64,000 bases of DNA from Mycolicibacterium neworleansense (GTDB lineage Bacteria > Actinomycetota > Actinomycetes > Mycobacteriales > Mycobacteriaceae): the NCBI RefSeq assembly GCF_001245615.1, contig NZ_CWKH01000002.1, positions 186,001 through 250,000 of the forward strand. The letters run 5' to 3'. Below are positions 7,952 through 17,112 of this stretch, one piece after another (position 1 is the stretch's first letter; each line of letters opens with the position of its first letter). The position numbers and the translations under genes are program-made. The notes beneath the pieces are model-generated. The model was not told where the DNA came from, made no database searches, and was given only the letters and a program-made list of their open reading frames with translations.

Positions 7952-9223
7952 CTAAGCGGCTGCGGGTGGGGGTGGTTCGAACGGTGTGTACCACCACCAG
8001 TCGGCGCGTTCGCCCATCGGGCCGCGGTAAGACGGGACGTCGGGTAAGGGTGTGGTCGGCGGGCGGGCCAGTGACCCGCCGGGTAATCGTTTTCCGGTTT
8101 GATCGGTGACGACGAGATGGTCAGCGGGCCCGGCGATGACAATGAGGCCACGATGGTGTGCCCGGTGGTGATACGGGCAGACGAGCACGAGGTTCTCGAG
8201 GTCGGTGGCGCCGCCGTCTTCCCAGTGCACGATGTGATGGGCATGAAGGCCGCGTGTTGCCCCACAGCCGGGGACCACACAACAATGGTCGCGGTGTTCC
8301 AGGGCGCGGCGCAGTCGGCGGCTGATGGTCCGCGTGGCCCGTCCCGCGCCAATGGGCTGACCGTTGCGTTCCAGCCATACCTCGCAGGTGGCGTCACACA
8401 AGAGGTATTGGCGTTCCTCGTCGGTGAGCACCGGACCCAGATGTAGTGCGGCGATGCGGTCCTTGATGTCCAGATGCACCGCGACGGCGGTGTGTTGACC
8501 GTGCGGGCGGCGCGCCACTTCGGTGTCCCAGCCGGCTTCGATCAGGCTCATGAAGGCGTCGACATTGTCAGGGAACGGTCGCGCCTGAACACCCTCGCCG
8601 CGATCCCCGTCGGTGTCCCGGTCATCCTCGCCGTGGTCACGTCTCCAGTCGGCGATCAACCCATCGCGGTGCGATTGCATCGCGGCGTCGAATTTCGCTG
8701 CTTCCACCCGAGGCAGCCGGATCCGCCACGTGGTGTACCCGTCGCCCTCAGCCTTGTTGAAGAACCGCTGCGGTTCAGGATTGGCTTCGGGTTCGGGGCA
8801 CGGTTCGAGTTTGACCGCGGTACGGAGCTGTTGCACGGTGGCGTTCTCGGCCAACTGGATGTAGTGCGTATCCGAACCGGGCGCGGCGCGCTTGGCCAGC
8901 ACCCCGACCTGATCCAGGGACAGCCGGCCCTCGCGCAAAGCATCGGTGCAGCGGGGGAATTCCTCGCGGCGCCGCGCCACAGCCACCAAAGTTTCGGCGT
9001 TGGCCGGTGAGACACCAGTTTTCCAGGCCACCATGGCCGGTACCGAGCGAGCGCCGGTGATCCCGCACAGTTCGTCGCGGTCGATCTCGGCCACGATGTC
9101 GACGATGCGCCCGTCGATGGCGTTGCGCTGCCCACAGAGCTGCGACAACTCCTCGAACAGCACCTCCAAACGGTCACCCGGCAACACCGGGGAGCCGTCC
9201 AAAGAAGCTGTCACCGAGGACAT
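7952..9223 (-). CDS. DUF222 / HNH endonuclease protein (13E12 repeat family)
   Basis: A 423-residue protein with an N-terminal DUF222 region (LFEELSQLCGQRNAIDGRIVDIVAEIDRDELCG) and a C-terminal HNH nuclease fold. The nuclease part reads H-x-D-H-C-C-V-V-P-G-C and then LHAHHIVHWEDGG, ending in LVCPYHHRAHHRG. The C-x4-C and C-x2-H pairs are the zinc ligands. This is the mycobacterial REP13E12 family, present in many copies per genome and sometimes a phage integration target. The ATG at 9223 (MSSVTASLDG) follows a GGGGG run. The upstream in-frame extension has no family resemblance and was discarded. Its location inside a catabolic island suggests insertion, though no flanking repeats were found. 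Confidence 0.85.
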   Translation of the reverse strand: MSSVTASLDGSPVLPGDRLEVLFEELSQLCGQRNAIDGRIVDIVAEIDRDELCGITGARSVPAMVAWKTGVSPANAETLVAVARRREEFPRCTDALREGRLSLDQVGVLAKRAAPGSDTHYIQLAENATVQQLRTAVKLEPCPEPEANPEPQRFFNKAEGDGYTTWRIRLPRVEAAKFDAAMQSHRDGLIADWRRDHGEDDRDTDGDRGEGVQARPFPDNVDAFMSLIEAGWDTEVARRPHGQHTAVAVHLDIKDRIAALHLGPVLTDEERQYLLCDATCEVWLERNGQPIGAGRATRTISRRLRRALEHRDHCCVVPGCGATRGLHAHHIVHWEDGGATDLENLVLVCPYHHRAHHRGLIVIAGPADHLVVTDQTGKRLPGGSLARPPTTPLPDVPSYRGPMGERADWWWYTPFEPPPPAAA

Positions 9224-9275
9224 GCCCCCATAATCGCACCGACCACCGACAAAATCGGCGCCGAACAAACCGCTA

Positions 9276-10163
9276 CTACACCCCCGCGGGCAGGATGTTG
9301 GGGTTGGCCGATGCCGGCGGCTGCAAGCGCGGCAATACGGTGCTGCCGTCGAGTGAGTGCACAGCCAGATGCTGCGACCAGGGATAGTGCAGGCTGAACG
9401 CCACCAGTCCAGTGCGCTCGGCTGCGGGCAGGTGACACATCGCCAGGACCGTTTCGGCCAGGTATTCAACAGGTTCGGTCGGAAAGCTGTCCGGAATCAG
9501 AGATGCCGCCCCGGGAGTGCGGATTGCGGTGGACGGTCCAACGCAGTTCACCGCGATATTGGCGTCGAGCAATTCAGCGGCAACGCCTTGGGTGAGCCGA
9601 TGGAGCGCAGCCTTGCACGACGCATAGATCACGTCGCCGGCAGTCTTGTTGTAATCCCGGTAGGGCCGGACCGGGGCCACTCCGGTGACCGAGCCGATGT
9701 TGACGATCCAGCCGGCACCCCGTTCGCGCATATGTGGCACCGCGGCTTTCGTCAAGGCAAATGGTGTCTTCAGATAGTGCTCGACGGTGCGGTCGAAGGT
9801 CTCCACCGGCATGTCCTCGACTATCGAATAGTCGGCATAGCCCGCGTTGTTGACCAGAATGTCGATCCGGCCGGTGCGCTCAACCACCGCTCCGATCAGG
9901 CCGTCGCGGGCGGCGCTGTCCTCCAGGTCGGCGGCCAGCCCGAAAGCCGACCCGCCGGCCCGTTCGATGAGCTCCACGGTTTCCTCGATCGTGCCCGGGA
10001 TCGCCTCGGTGATCCCTGCCCGCGTGGACGGTGTGGGGGTATAGGCACGTGCGGTCACCGCGACCGTAGCGCCTTCCGCTGCCAAGCGCTGAGCGATGGC
10101 GCGTCCGATGCCGCGACTGCTGCCGGTCACCAACGCAGTTCTGCCGGAAAGCATCTGACTCAT
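9276..10163 (-). CDS. Short-chain dehydrogenase/reductase
   Basis: A 295-residue SDR. It has the cofactor motif TGSSRGIG (about residues 14-21), NNAG (about 102-105), a catalytic Ser in NIGSVTG and the YxxxK motif in YASCKAAL. The glycine pattern with a following Arg suggests NADP(H) preference. Its ATG overlaps the TGA of the upstream Baeyer-Villiger monooxygenase gene (ATGA at 10160-10163), so it is co-translated with that enzyme. A likely job is to oxidise an alcohol to the ketone used by the monooxygenase, or to handle its product; this is inferred from the pairing. The C-terminal tail beyond YPWSQHLAVHSLDG is longer than in a typical 250-residue SDR. Confidence 0.82.
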   Translation of the reverse strand: MSQMLSGRTALVTGSSRGIGRAIAQRLAAEGATVAVTARAYTPTPSTRAGITEAIPGTIEETVELIERAGGSAFGLAADLEDSAARDGLIGAVVERTGRIDILVNNAGYADYSIVEDMPVETFDRTVEHYLKTPFALTKAAVPHMRERGAGWIVNIGSVTGVAPVRPYRDYNKTAGDVIYASCKAALHRLTQGVAAELLDANIAVNCVGPSTAIRTPGAASLIPDSFPTEPVEYLAETVLAMCHLPAAERTGLVAFSLHYPWSQHLAVHSLDGSTVLPRLQPPASANPNILPAGV

Positions 10164-12085
10164 CGGAGCACGAAATCCTCTTCGATCGGCGCCCGGTGTT
10201 GCTGCCACATGTCCACCAGCCGGAACGGTGTGGCCACCACAACGCGACCCGACCCTGAGCGGTAGTAGGTGTGGGCGTTGGGCGTATGGCACCAGACCGT
10301 GCGCTGCATCGCCTCGTCTATCCCCGCGACGTACTCGTCGTACGCACGTTGGGTGACCTCCATCGTCGACGCCCCGCGCAAGGCCATCAGTTGCAGACAT
10401 TCCATGATGTAGTGCGCCAACACTTCCATCGAGAAATTGGCACCTGCACCATGGCCCGGGCTGTAGTTCGGTGCCGAGGTGATGAACAGATTCGGGAACC
10501 CTGCAACGGCACCCCCGCGATAGGCACGGGGGCTGTCGCCCCATTCCTGGACCAGAGTCCTGCCGTCGCGGCCCCGAATATCGATGGTGGACAGGAAATC
10601 CAGGTGATAGCCGGTGGCGTAGACGATGACATCGAGGTCGATCTGACGGCCGTCGGTGGTGACGATGCCGCTCTCGTTGATCTGGGCGGGCTCACTGGCT
10701 TCGACGTCGACGTGGTCGCGGGTCAAGGCAGCGTAGTAGCCACCGGGATCGCGGATGATCCGTTTGCCGTACGGAGCGAAATCCGGCGTCACCTTCCGCG
10801 CCAGTTCGGTTCCGGCGCCGAAAGTCTGGTCGATGTAGTCGAGACACATCTTCAGCAGGACGTCATTGGCCGGCGAGATCGACAGGTGGGTCTCAGACCA
10901 CTCAGGGTCCCGCAGAATGACCGGGTAGTTGTTGTCCGCGGTCCCCCAGTACGACTTGAGTCGGTGCCACATCGCGTAGTAGGGCAGCGTCTTGCCCAGA
11001 TAACGACGATGTTCGGGGACTTCGTCGGAAAGGCGCCTACGCGGGGCGACCCAGTGCGGTTGACGCTGGAAGACCGTCAGGTGCTCCACCTCGTCGACAC
11101 AGGCGTCGACGATCTGCACGGCTGTGCAACCTGCGCCGACGATGGCCACCTTCTTGCCTGCCAGTTCCAGTGCAGGGTCCCACTGGGCGGAGTGAATGCT
11201 GGTGCCGGCGAAGGTGTCTCGTCCCTCGATGTCGGGAAGTCGCGGTCGGTTGAGATAGCCGGCCGCGGTGACGACGACGGTCGCGTAGTCGATGCTCCGG
11301 GTTCCGTCAGCGACACGGGAGTGGATCTGCCACTGCTGACGCTGCTCGTCCCACCACAGTGCCTCCACCTCGGTGCCGAAGCGGATATGGCGACGCAGGT
11401 CGTGTTTGTCGGCCAGCGAGACAAGGTAGGCCTGGTACTCCGCGCCCTGCGGATAGTAATTCGACCAGTCCGGGTTCACCTCGCGCGACAGCGAGTAATA
11501 CGCCGATGGCGTATCCACCCCGATGCCCGGATACGTTGTGGTCAACCAGGTGCCACCCACCTCATCGTTGCGGTCGAAGATCTCGAACTGCACCCCCTCT
11601 TCGGCAGCGGCCAGCGCAACCGCGATACCAGCGATACCGGCGCCGATGATCGCCACGGTGGTGGACGATGGAATCGGCGTGGTGCGCGGCAGCGTCGGGT
11701 GCGACGGCCGGAAACCGCCTTGCTCAAGCAGCAGATCCACGTGCTCGTCGTCGACAGCACCACCCAGCGCGACCGGCAGCAACCTGACGAAGAAATCACG
11801 GTCATCGACAGCCACTGCGTCGGCCCCCCGGGGACGGCCGAGCGCGGCGATGATCTCGTCGGCCAGCTCCTCTGCCGTCCGCGGATCAGTCGTCCCGGCC
11901 CGCTCGGGCGGGTCCGGAACGTGGTCAACCTTGGCGGCATACCGATCGATGACCGACGGGTCACCCGTCATCTGCGCCAGCACCGCGACCAGAACACCGG
12001 GATCGGCCTTCAGAAGGTGGGCGCGCAAGACATCCGGGTCTGAGGCGCGATCCGCGAGTGACGACGATTCAGTGGTAGCGGTCAT
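10160..12085 (-). CDS. Baeyer-Villiger-type flavin monooxygenase
   Basis: A 641-residue FAD/NADPH enzyme. It carries the exact Baeyer-Villiger fingerprint FxGxxxHxxxW at residues 292-302 (FAGTSIHSAQW) between two Rossmann motifs, IIGAGIAGIAVA (about 146-157) and IVGAGCTAVQI (about 315-325). A 140-residue N-terminal extension precedes the first Rossmann motif, as in larger BVMOs that act on cyclic or steroid ketones. It would insert one oxygen next to a ketone to give an ester or lactone. The ATG at 12085 (MTATTESSSL) begins the conserved frame. The gene is divergent from the acyl-CoA ligase at 12189, with 103 bases between, and is first in an operon with the SDR. Confidence 0.88.
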   Translation of the reverse strand: MTATTESSSLADRASDPDVLRAHLLKADPGVLVAVLAQMTGDPSVIDRYAAKVDHVPDPPERAGTTDPRTAEELADEIIAALGRPRGADAVAVDDRDFFVRLLPVALGGAVDDEHVDLLLEQGGFRPSHPTLPRTTPIPSSTTVAIIGAGIAGIAVALAAAEEGVQFEIFDRNDEVGGTWLTTTYPGIGVDTPSAYYSLSREVNPDWSNYYPQGAEYQAYLVSLADKHDLRRHIRFGTEVEALWWDEQRQQWQIHSRVADGTRSIDYATVVVTAAGYLNRPRLPDIEGRDTFAGTSIHSAQWDPALELAGKKVAIVGAGCTAVQIVDACVDEVEHLTVFQRQPHWVAPRRRLSDEVPEHRRYLGKTLPYYAMWHRLKSYWGTADNNYPVILRDPEWSETHLSISPANDVLLKMCLDYIDQTFGAGTELARKVTPDFAPYGKRIIRDPGGYYAALTRDHVDVEASEPAQINESGIVTTDGRQIDLDVIVYATGYHLDFLSTIDIRGRDGRTLVQEWGDSPRAYRGGAVAGFPNLFITSAPNYSPGHGAGANFSMEVLAHYIMECLQLMALRGASTMEVTQRAYDEYVAGIDEAMQRTVWCHTPNAHTYYRSGSGRVVVATPFRLVDMWQQHRAPIEEDFVLR

Positions 12086-12188
12086 GGATTCGAGTATCGA
12101 AGGATTCAACTGCCTGCCGCGCCCACCCTGTCTACTGAGCGGGAGACGAACCACCGCGCCGGCCGGTATCACGCCTACTCTCCGCTCC

Positions 12189-13775
12189 ATGCACTCTGAC
12201 GACCTTGCCGCCGTCATCGCCCAGGCTCGCAGCCACAGCCTGGCCGACATCCCCCGGCGGTCGGCACGCAAGCAACCGGGCAAGACTGCCATCGTCGACG
12301 GCGACGTCGTCCTTAGTTTCGCCGAGTTCGATCATCTGGTGGACCGAGCGGCCGCCGCGTTGCACGAGAACGGGTTGCTTCCGGGTGACCGGGTCGCGCT
12401 GCTGTCGCGCAACTGCTGGCAATACGCCGTACTGACCTTCGCCACTGCCCGCGCCGGCGTTGTCCTTGTGCCGGTCAATTTCATGCTCACACCAGAAGAG
12501 GTTTCGTATATCCTCGGCCACAGCCGGGCGGCAGGATTCATCGTCGAGGCCGAGCTCATCCCCGCAGCCGAGCAGGCGATGCAGATCGATTCGGTGGTAC
12601 GGACCAAGGCGGCGCTGGTCCCGGAAGGGCAGTCAGGTCCCCCGGGATGGACCGATTTCGCAGACTGGCTGACCACCACCACCGCCACCCCTGACTGCCG
12701 CCTCGACGACGACCAGCTGATGCGGCTGATGTACACCAGCGGCACCGAATCACGTCCCAAGGGCGTCATGCACAGCAGCCGTAGCTTGATGTGGCAGTAC
12801 ATCAGCACCATCGTGGCCGGCTCGATGTCCGGCGACGACGTCGAGATCCACTCCCTGCCTCTGTATCACTGCGCGCAGTTGGACAACTTCCTGGCCACCG
12901 ACATCTACCTGGGTGCCACCAGCATCATCCTGCCTCGGCCGGATCCGGAGCTGGTACTGCGGACGATCGAGCGCCACGGCGTCACCAATTACTTTGCGCC
13001 ACCGACGGTGTGGATCAGCCTGCTGCGCTGTCCGGTGTTCGACGAGGTCGACCTGTCCAGCCTACGCAAGGGGTACTACGGCGCCTCACCGATGCCGACC
13101 GAGATCCTGCACGAGATGCGCAGGCGTCTACCCAACCTACGGCTGTGGAACTTCTACGGCCAGACCGAGATGGCGCCCCTTGCTTCTGCGCTGGGACCTG
13201 ATGAACAGGACGCTCATGCGGGGGCTGCGGGCCGGCCGGTGGTCAACGTCGAAACGGTCATCCTCGATGAGAACGACGTCCCGGTGGGAGCAGGGACGGT
13301 CGGCGAAATCGCCCACCGCAGCCCACATTTGATGCTGGGATACCTCGACGACGAGGACAAGACCGCCGAGGCTTTTACCGGTGGCTGGTTCCATTCCGGG
13401 GATCTCGGCTTCTACGACGAACACGGCCTCCTGCATGTCGTCGATCGCAAGAAGGACATGATCAAAACCGGCGGTGAGAACGTCGCCAGCCGCGAAGTCG
13501 AAGAAGTTCTCTATCGACACAATGGGATTGAAGAAGTCGCGGTGTTCGGAGTGGCACACCCGGTCTGGGTGGAGGCCGTGGTCGCCGCAGTGGTAACCCG
13601 GACCGGGGCCAGCCTGTCCGAAGAAGAAGTCCTGCGTCACTGCCGTGAACATCTCGCCGGCTTCAAGACTCCCAAACAGGTGTTCTTCGTCGACTCACTG
13701 CCGAAGAACCCCAGCGGCAAACTGCTCAAACGTGATCTGCGGCAGCGTTTCGGTCTCGAATTCACAAGCAACTGA
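12189..13775 (+). CDS. Acyl-CoA ligase (FadD-type, AMP-forming)
   Basis: A 528-residue adenylate-forming enzyme. The P-loop-like motif is LMYTSGTESRPKGVMHS (about residues 180-195). Later motifs are NFYGQTEMAPLAS, GYLDDEDKTAEAFTGGWFHSGDLGFYDEHG, DRKKDMIKTGGENVASREVEEVLY, and the catalytic-lysine tail PKNPSGKLLKRDL. It activates a carboxylic acid as its CoA thioester using ATP. It heads a six-gene run with ADH, ALDH, crotonase and two acyl-CoA dehydrogenases, so it likely activates the acid produced there for beta-oxidation. The ATG at 12189 is preferred; the long upstream in-frame extension covers the divergent BVMO gene and is not real. Confidence 0.86.
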   Translation: MHSDDLAAVIAQARSHSLADIPRRSARKQPGKTAIVDGDVVLSFAEFDHLVDRAAAALHENGLLPGDRVALLSRNCWQYAVLTFATARAGVVLVPVNFMLTPEEVSYILGHSRAAGFIVEAELIPAAEQAMQIDSVVRTKAALVPEGQSGPPGWTDFADWLTTTTATPDCRLDDDQLMRLMYTSGTESRPKGVMHSSRSLMWQYISTIVAGSMSGDDVEIHSLPLYHCAQLDNFLATDIYLGATSIILPRPDPELVLRTIERHGVTNYFAPPTVWISLLRCPVFDEVDLSSLRKGYYGASPMPTEILHEMRRRLPNLRLWNFYGQTEMAPLASALGPDEQDAHAGAAGRPVVNVETVILDENDVPVGAGTVGEIAHRSPHLMLGYLDDEDKTAEAFTGGWFHSGDLGFYDEHGLLHVVDRKKDMIKTGGENVASREVEEVLYRHNGIEEVAVFGVAHPVWVEAVVAAVVTRTGASLSEEEVLRHCREHLAGFKTPKQVFFVDSLPKNPSGKLLKRDLRQRFGLEFTSN

Positions 13776-13786
13776 AGGGATACACG

Positions 13787-14893
13787 ATGTACAAGGGACG
13801 GATCGCGCGATTCGACGAGCCCGGCAAGCCATTCCAGATCGAAACCGTCATGTTGCCCGAGGTCGGGCCCGGCGAAATCCTGATCCGGGTCCTGCGGACG
13901 AACATCTGCGGTTCAGATGTACATGCCTGGCATGGCACCTTCGCCACGCGCGGCTTGGGTGGACAGCTACCGACCGTGTTGGGTCACGAGATGGTGGGCG
14001 CTATCGAGGTGCTGGGCGACGGGGTATCCGCCGACTCCAACGGCAAACCCTTGGCCGAAGGCACGCGAGTGGTGTTCCCCTACTTCTACTGCTGCCACAC
14101 GTGCCGTAACTGTCTGGCGGGGCGCCGTAACGCCTGCCTCAACCTGAAAATGGCGATGCTGGGCCGAGCCGACGAGCCGCCCTACTTCGTCGGCGGCTAC
14201 GGCGACTACTACCTGCTCCCGGCCGGCGCAGTGGTCTACACCGTCCCCGACAGCGTGGGCGACGACGTCGCTGCCGGCGCCAATTGCGCTCTGTCACAGG
14301 TCATGTATGGCCTTGAACGTGTCGACCTGCAACTCGGTGAGCACGTCGTGGTCCAGGGCGCAGGCGCGCTGGGCCTCTATGCGGTCGCGGTCGCCAAGGC
14401 GCGCGGGGCGGCCAACGTGATTGCGATCGATGGCGTGGCAGAACGTCTGGAGCTGGCCACCGCTTTCGGTGCCGACTCGGTGATCGACCTCAACGAGGTG
14501 TCCACACCCCGCGACCGCGCCAAAACCGTGCGCGCGCTGACAGGCGGCCACGGCGCCGACGTGGTGGTCGAGGTCGTCGGGCACCCGTCAGCCATCGACG
14601 AGGGCCTGCAGATGCTCGGCCAGTTCGGCCGCTACGTCGAAATCGGCAACATCAACATGGGCCAGACGTTCGCGTTCGACCCGTCCCGCTTCGTATTCAC
14701 CAACAAGACCATGGTCGGGGTCTCCCTCTATGACCCGGCGGTGCTGTCGCGCGCGTTGACGTTCCTCGAACGGCATCAGCACCAGCTGCCATTCGAGCGG
14801 CTTGCCGCGGCGTCGTACTCGCTCGATGACATCAACCAGGCATTCGCCGCGGCCGACGGCAAGCGCGATGTCCGCGCCAGCATCACGCCCTAG
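13787..14893 (+). CDS. Zinc-dependent alcohol dehydrogenase (medium-chain, MDR)
   Basis: A 368-residue MDR enzyme. Catalytic zinc ligands are Cys41 (NICGSDVH) and His67-Glu68 (VLGHEMVG). A structural zinc lobe is present as Cys103, Cys106, Cys109 and Cys117. The cofactor motif is VVQGAGALGLYAVAVAK (about 190), followed by an Asp (IDGVAERLELA) that suggests NAD. An AAGGG-like site (AAGGGATACACG) precedes the ATG, 11 bases after the ligase stop. With the aldehyde dehydrogenase that follows it can convert an alcohol to an acid, which the ligase in front can activate. The substrate is unknown. Confidence 0.86.
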   Translation: MYKGRIARFDEPGKPFQIETVMLPEVGPGEILIRVLRTNICGSDVHAWHGTFATRGLGGQLPTVLGHEMVGAIEVLGDGVSADSNGKPLAEGTRVVFPYFYCCHTCRNCLAGRRNACLNLKMAMLGRADEPPYFVGGYGDYYLLPAGAVVYTVPDSVGDDVAAGANCALSQVMYGLERVDLQLGEHVVVQGAGALGLYAVAVAKARGAANVIAIDGVAERLELATAFGADSVIDLNEVSTPRDRAKTVRALTGGHGADVVVEVVGHPSAIDEGLQMLGQFGRYVEIGNINMGQTFAFDPSRFVFTNKTMVGVSLYDPAVLSRALTFLERHQHQLPFERLAAASYSLDDINQAFAAADGKRDVRASITP

Positions 14894-14911
14894 ACACAGT
14901 TGAGGATGACC

Positions 14912-16336
14912 GTGCCCAATTTCGAACACGACACATTGTTCATCGATGGCCAGTGGGTCACACCGTCCGGGAGCGGTGTCATCGACGTCGTCGACCCGGC
15001 AACCGAGGCCGTCATCGGCCACGTTCCCAATGGCGATGTCGCCGACGTCGACACTGCGGTCGCCTCAGCTCGCAGAGCATTCGACCCGTTGATCACCGTT
15101 GCCGAACGCAAGGACCGACTGCACCGGGTGATCGACGCGATGGAGAAGCGACTGCCCGACATCGCCGATCTCATCACTGCCGAGATGGGCGCCCCGGTTC
15201 GCATCGCCCAGACGGTGCAGACACAGGTGCCGCTAGCGGTGGCCAGAGGCTTCGCCAAGGTGCTGGATACCTTCGAATTCGAAGAACGCATCGGCAACTC
15301 GCTGATCCTGCGAGAGCCCTACGGCGTCGTCGGGGCCATCACGCCGTGGAACTATCCGCTCTATCAAGTGGTCGCCAAGGTGTTGCCGGCCATCGCCGCG
15401 GGATGCACCGTCGTACTCAAACCCAGCAACGAAGCTCCCCTGTCCGTGTTCGCGTTCGTCGAGGCATGCGAAGAGGCCGGGCTGCCGCCCGGGACCATCA
15501 ATGTCGTTTCCGGTCCGGGTCGGGTCATCGGTGAGCGTCTGGCGTCGCACTCCGACGTGGATTTCGTCTCGTTCACCGGGTCCACCGGTGTGGGGGCACG
15601 TGTCGGCGAACTGGCCGGTCAGTCGATCAAGAAGGTCGCACTAGAGCTCGGCGGCAAGTCGGCCAACGTGATCCTCGAGGGCGCCGACCTGGCCACCGCG
15701 GTCAAGGTCGGCGTCGGCAATGCGTTCCTCAACGGCGGGCAGACCTGCATGGCGTGGACCAGAATGCTTGTGCCGCAGAAGCTTTACGGCGAGGCTCTCG
15801 ACCTGATCGAGGGTGCGGTGGCTCGCTACACCGTCGGAGATCCGAGGGACCCCGCCACGAGGATCGGGCCGTCGGCGTCACGCTCGCAGTTCGACACCGT
15901 TCGCGGCTTCATCGAGCGTGCGCAGCGCGATGGCGCCCGACTGCTGGCCGGCGGCGCCGAGCCGATCCGGGACGTCGGGTTCTTCCTTGCACCAACGGTG
16001 TTCGCCGACGTGGATCCCGATTCCGAACTCGGTCAGGAGGAAGTGTTCGGTCCGGTATTGGCTGTGATCCCCTACTCCGGCTCCGAGGACGCACTTCGCA
16101 TCGCCAACGGCACCTCCTATGGGCTGTCCGGCGCGGTGTGGGGCGCCACCGACGACGATGCGATTGCCTTCGCCCGCGGGGTGCAGACCGGTCAACTCGA
16201 CATCAACGGCGGCGCCTACAACCCGGCAGCTCCGTTCGGCGGCTACAAGAAGTCCGGCATCGGCCGGGAGCTGGGCCGGTTCGGGTTCGAGGAATACCTG
16301 CAGACCAAATCGCTTCAGCTGAAGGAGCGCTCGTGA
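14912..16336 (+). CDS. NAD(P)-dependent aldehyde dehydrogenase
   Basis: About 474 residues with all ALDH superfamily landmarks: Asn147 in TPWNYPL, KPSNEAPL, FTGSTGVGARV, the general base Glu245 in LELGGKSAN, and the catalytic Cys279 in GGQTCMAWTR. The C-terminus has PFGGYKKSGIGRELG. It oxidises an aldehyde, presumably the product of the preceding alcohol dehydrogenase, to a carboxylic acid. The GTG at 14912 is preferred because GAGG ends 6 bases before it. ATG at 14906 and TTG at 14900 are in frame but sit on or too close to that site. Its stop overlaps the crotonase start (GTGA). Confidence 0.88.
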   Translation: MPNFEHDTLFIDGQWVTPSGSGVIDVVDPATEAVIGHVPNGDVADVDTAVASARRAFDPLITVAERKDRLHRVIDAMEKRLPDIADLITAEMGAPVRIAQTVQTQVPLAVARGFAKVLDTFEFEERIGNSLILREPYGVVGAITPWNYPLYQVVAKVLPAIAAGCTVVLKPSNEAPLSVFAFVEACEEAGLPPGTINVVSGPGRVIGERLASHSDVDFVSFTGSTGVGARVGELAGQSIKKVALELGGKSANVILEGADLATAVKVGVGNAFLNGGQTCMAWTRMLVPQKLYGEALDLIEGAVARYTVGDPRDPATRIGPSASRSQFDTVRGFIERAQRDGARLLAGGAEPIRDVGFFLAPTVFADVDPDSELGQEEVFGPVLAVIPYSGSEDALRIANGTSYGLSGAVWGATDDDAIAFARGVQTGQLDINGGAYNPAAPFGGYKKSGIGRELGRFGFEEYLQTKSLQLKERS

Positions 16337-17112
16337 CTACTTCGCCGCTGGACGTCCAGACCGACGGTCCGGTGCAGATCTGGACTATCACTCTTCCCGA
16401 CATCGGCAATGCCATCACCGGCAAGGACATCATCGCGGCGTTCGAGACCGGCGTGGATGCAGTCAACGCTGACAACTCCGTCGGTGCGGTCATCCTCACC
16501 GGTGCCGGAAAGATCTTTTCGGCCGGCGGCAACGTCAAAGAGATGGCCGACCGGCAGGGCATGTTCGGACTCGACGCCATCGACCAGCGGCGGGCCTATA
16601 TCGATGGGATCCAACGGATCCCGCGTGCGCTCGGGCGACTTGAGGTTCCACTGATTGCCGCGGTCAACGGTGCCGCCATCGGGGCCGGCGGTGACCTGGC
16701 CATGATGTGTGACATCCGGCTTGCCTCCGAGCGGGCCTCATTCGCCGAGAGCTTCGTGCAGCTCGGCCTCATCCCGGGCGATGGCGGCACCTGGTTCCTC
16801 CCTCGCGCCATCGGCTACGCCCGCGCCGCCGAACTGACGTTCACCGGCGAACGGATCGACGCTGCGACGGCTCTGGAATGGGGGCTGGTCAGCCGGGTGG
16901 TCCCTCATGACGAACTACTGAGCGCGGCGCGTGCGCTCGCGGACCGGATTGCGGTCAATCCACCGCACGCGCTCCGGATGGCCAAGCGCCTGTTGCAGGA
17001 ATCGATTACCGGCTCCCTGGAGTCCACGCTCTCCATGGCGGCGGCGATGCAGCCACTGGCCCATCACGACGCCGAGCACCAACAGCGCATCGCGAAGTGG
17101 CGGACATCGTGA
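16333..17112 (+). CDS. Enoyl-CoA hydratase/isomerase family (crotonase)
   Basis: A 259-residue crotonase-fold protein. The oxyanion-hole segments are KIFSAGGNVKEM (about residues 60-71) and NGAAIGAGGDLAMMCDIRLAS (about 110-130). The FAESFVQLGLIPGDGGTWFLPRAIG stretch matches crotonases of the PaaG or long-acyl hydratase kind rather than classical EchA. The position of the first hydratase glutamate appears not to be Glu, and the PaaG-type Asp is shifted by one place. Hydration or isomerisation therefore cannot be decided by reading. The GTG start at 16333 overlaps the ALDH stop, and its own stop overlaps the acyl-CoA dehydrogenase start. It is in the middle of a coupled beta-oxidation operon. 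Confidence 0.84.
   Translation: MTTSPLDVQTDGPVQIWTITLPDIGNAITGKDIIAAFETGVDAVNADNSVGAVILTGAGKIFSAGGNVKEMADRQGMFGLDAIDQRRAYIDGIQRIPRALGRLEVPLIAAVNGAAIGAGGDLAMMCDIRLASERASFAESFVQLGLIPGDGGTWFLPRAIGYARAAELTFTGERIDAATALEWGLVSRVVPHDELLSAARALADRIAVNPPHALRMAKRLLQESITGSLESTLSMAAAMQPLAHHDAEHQQRIAKWRTS

Noticed and set aside
7952..9223. A transposon or prophage around the HNH gene
   Set aside because: No transposase, integrase, terminal inverted repeats or target duplication were seen; the HNH protein belongs to the chromosomal 13E12 family.
10271..12043. A 590-codon open frame opposite the Baeyer-Villiger gene
   Set aside because: It is an antisense shadow; the minus-strand gene has the diagnostic fingerprint and two Rossmann motifs.
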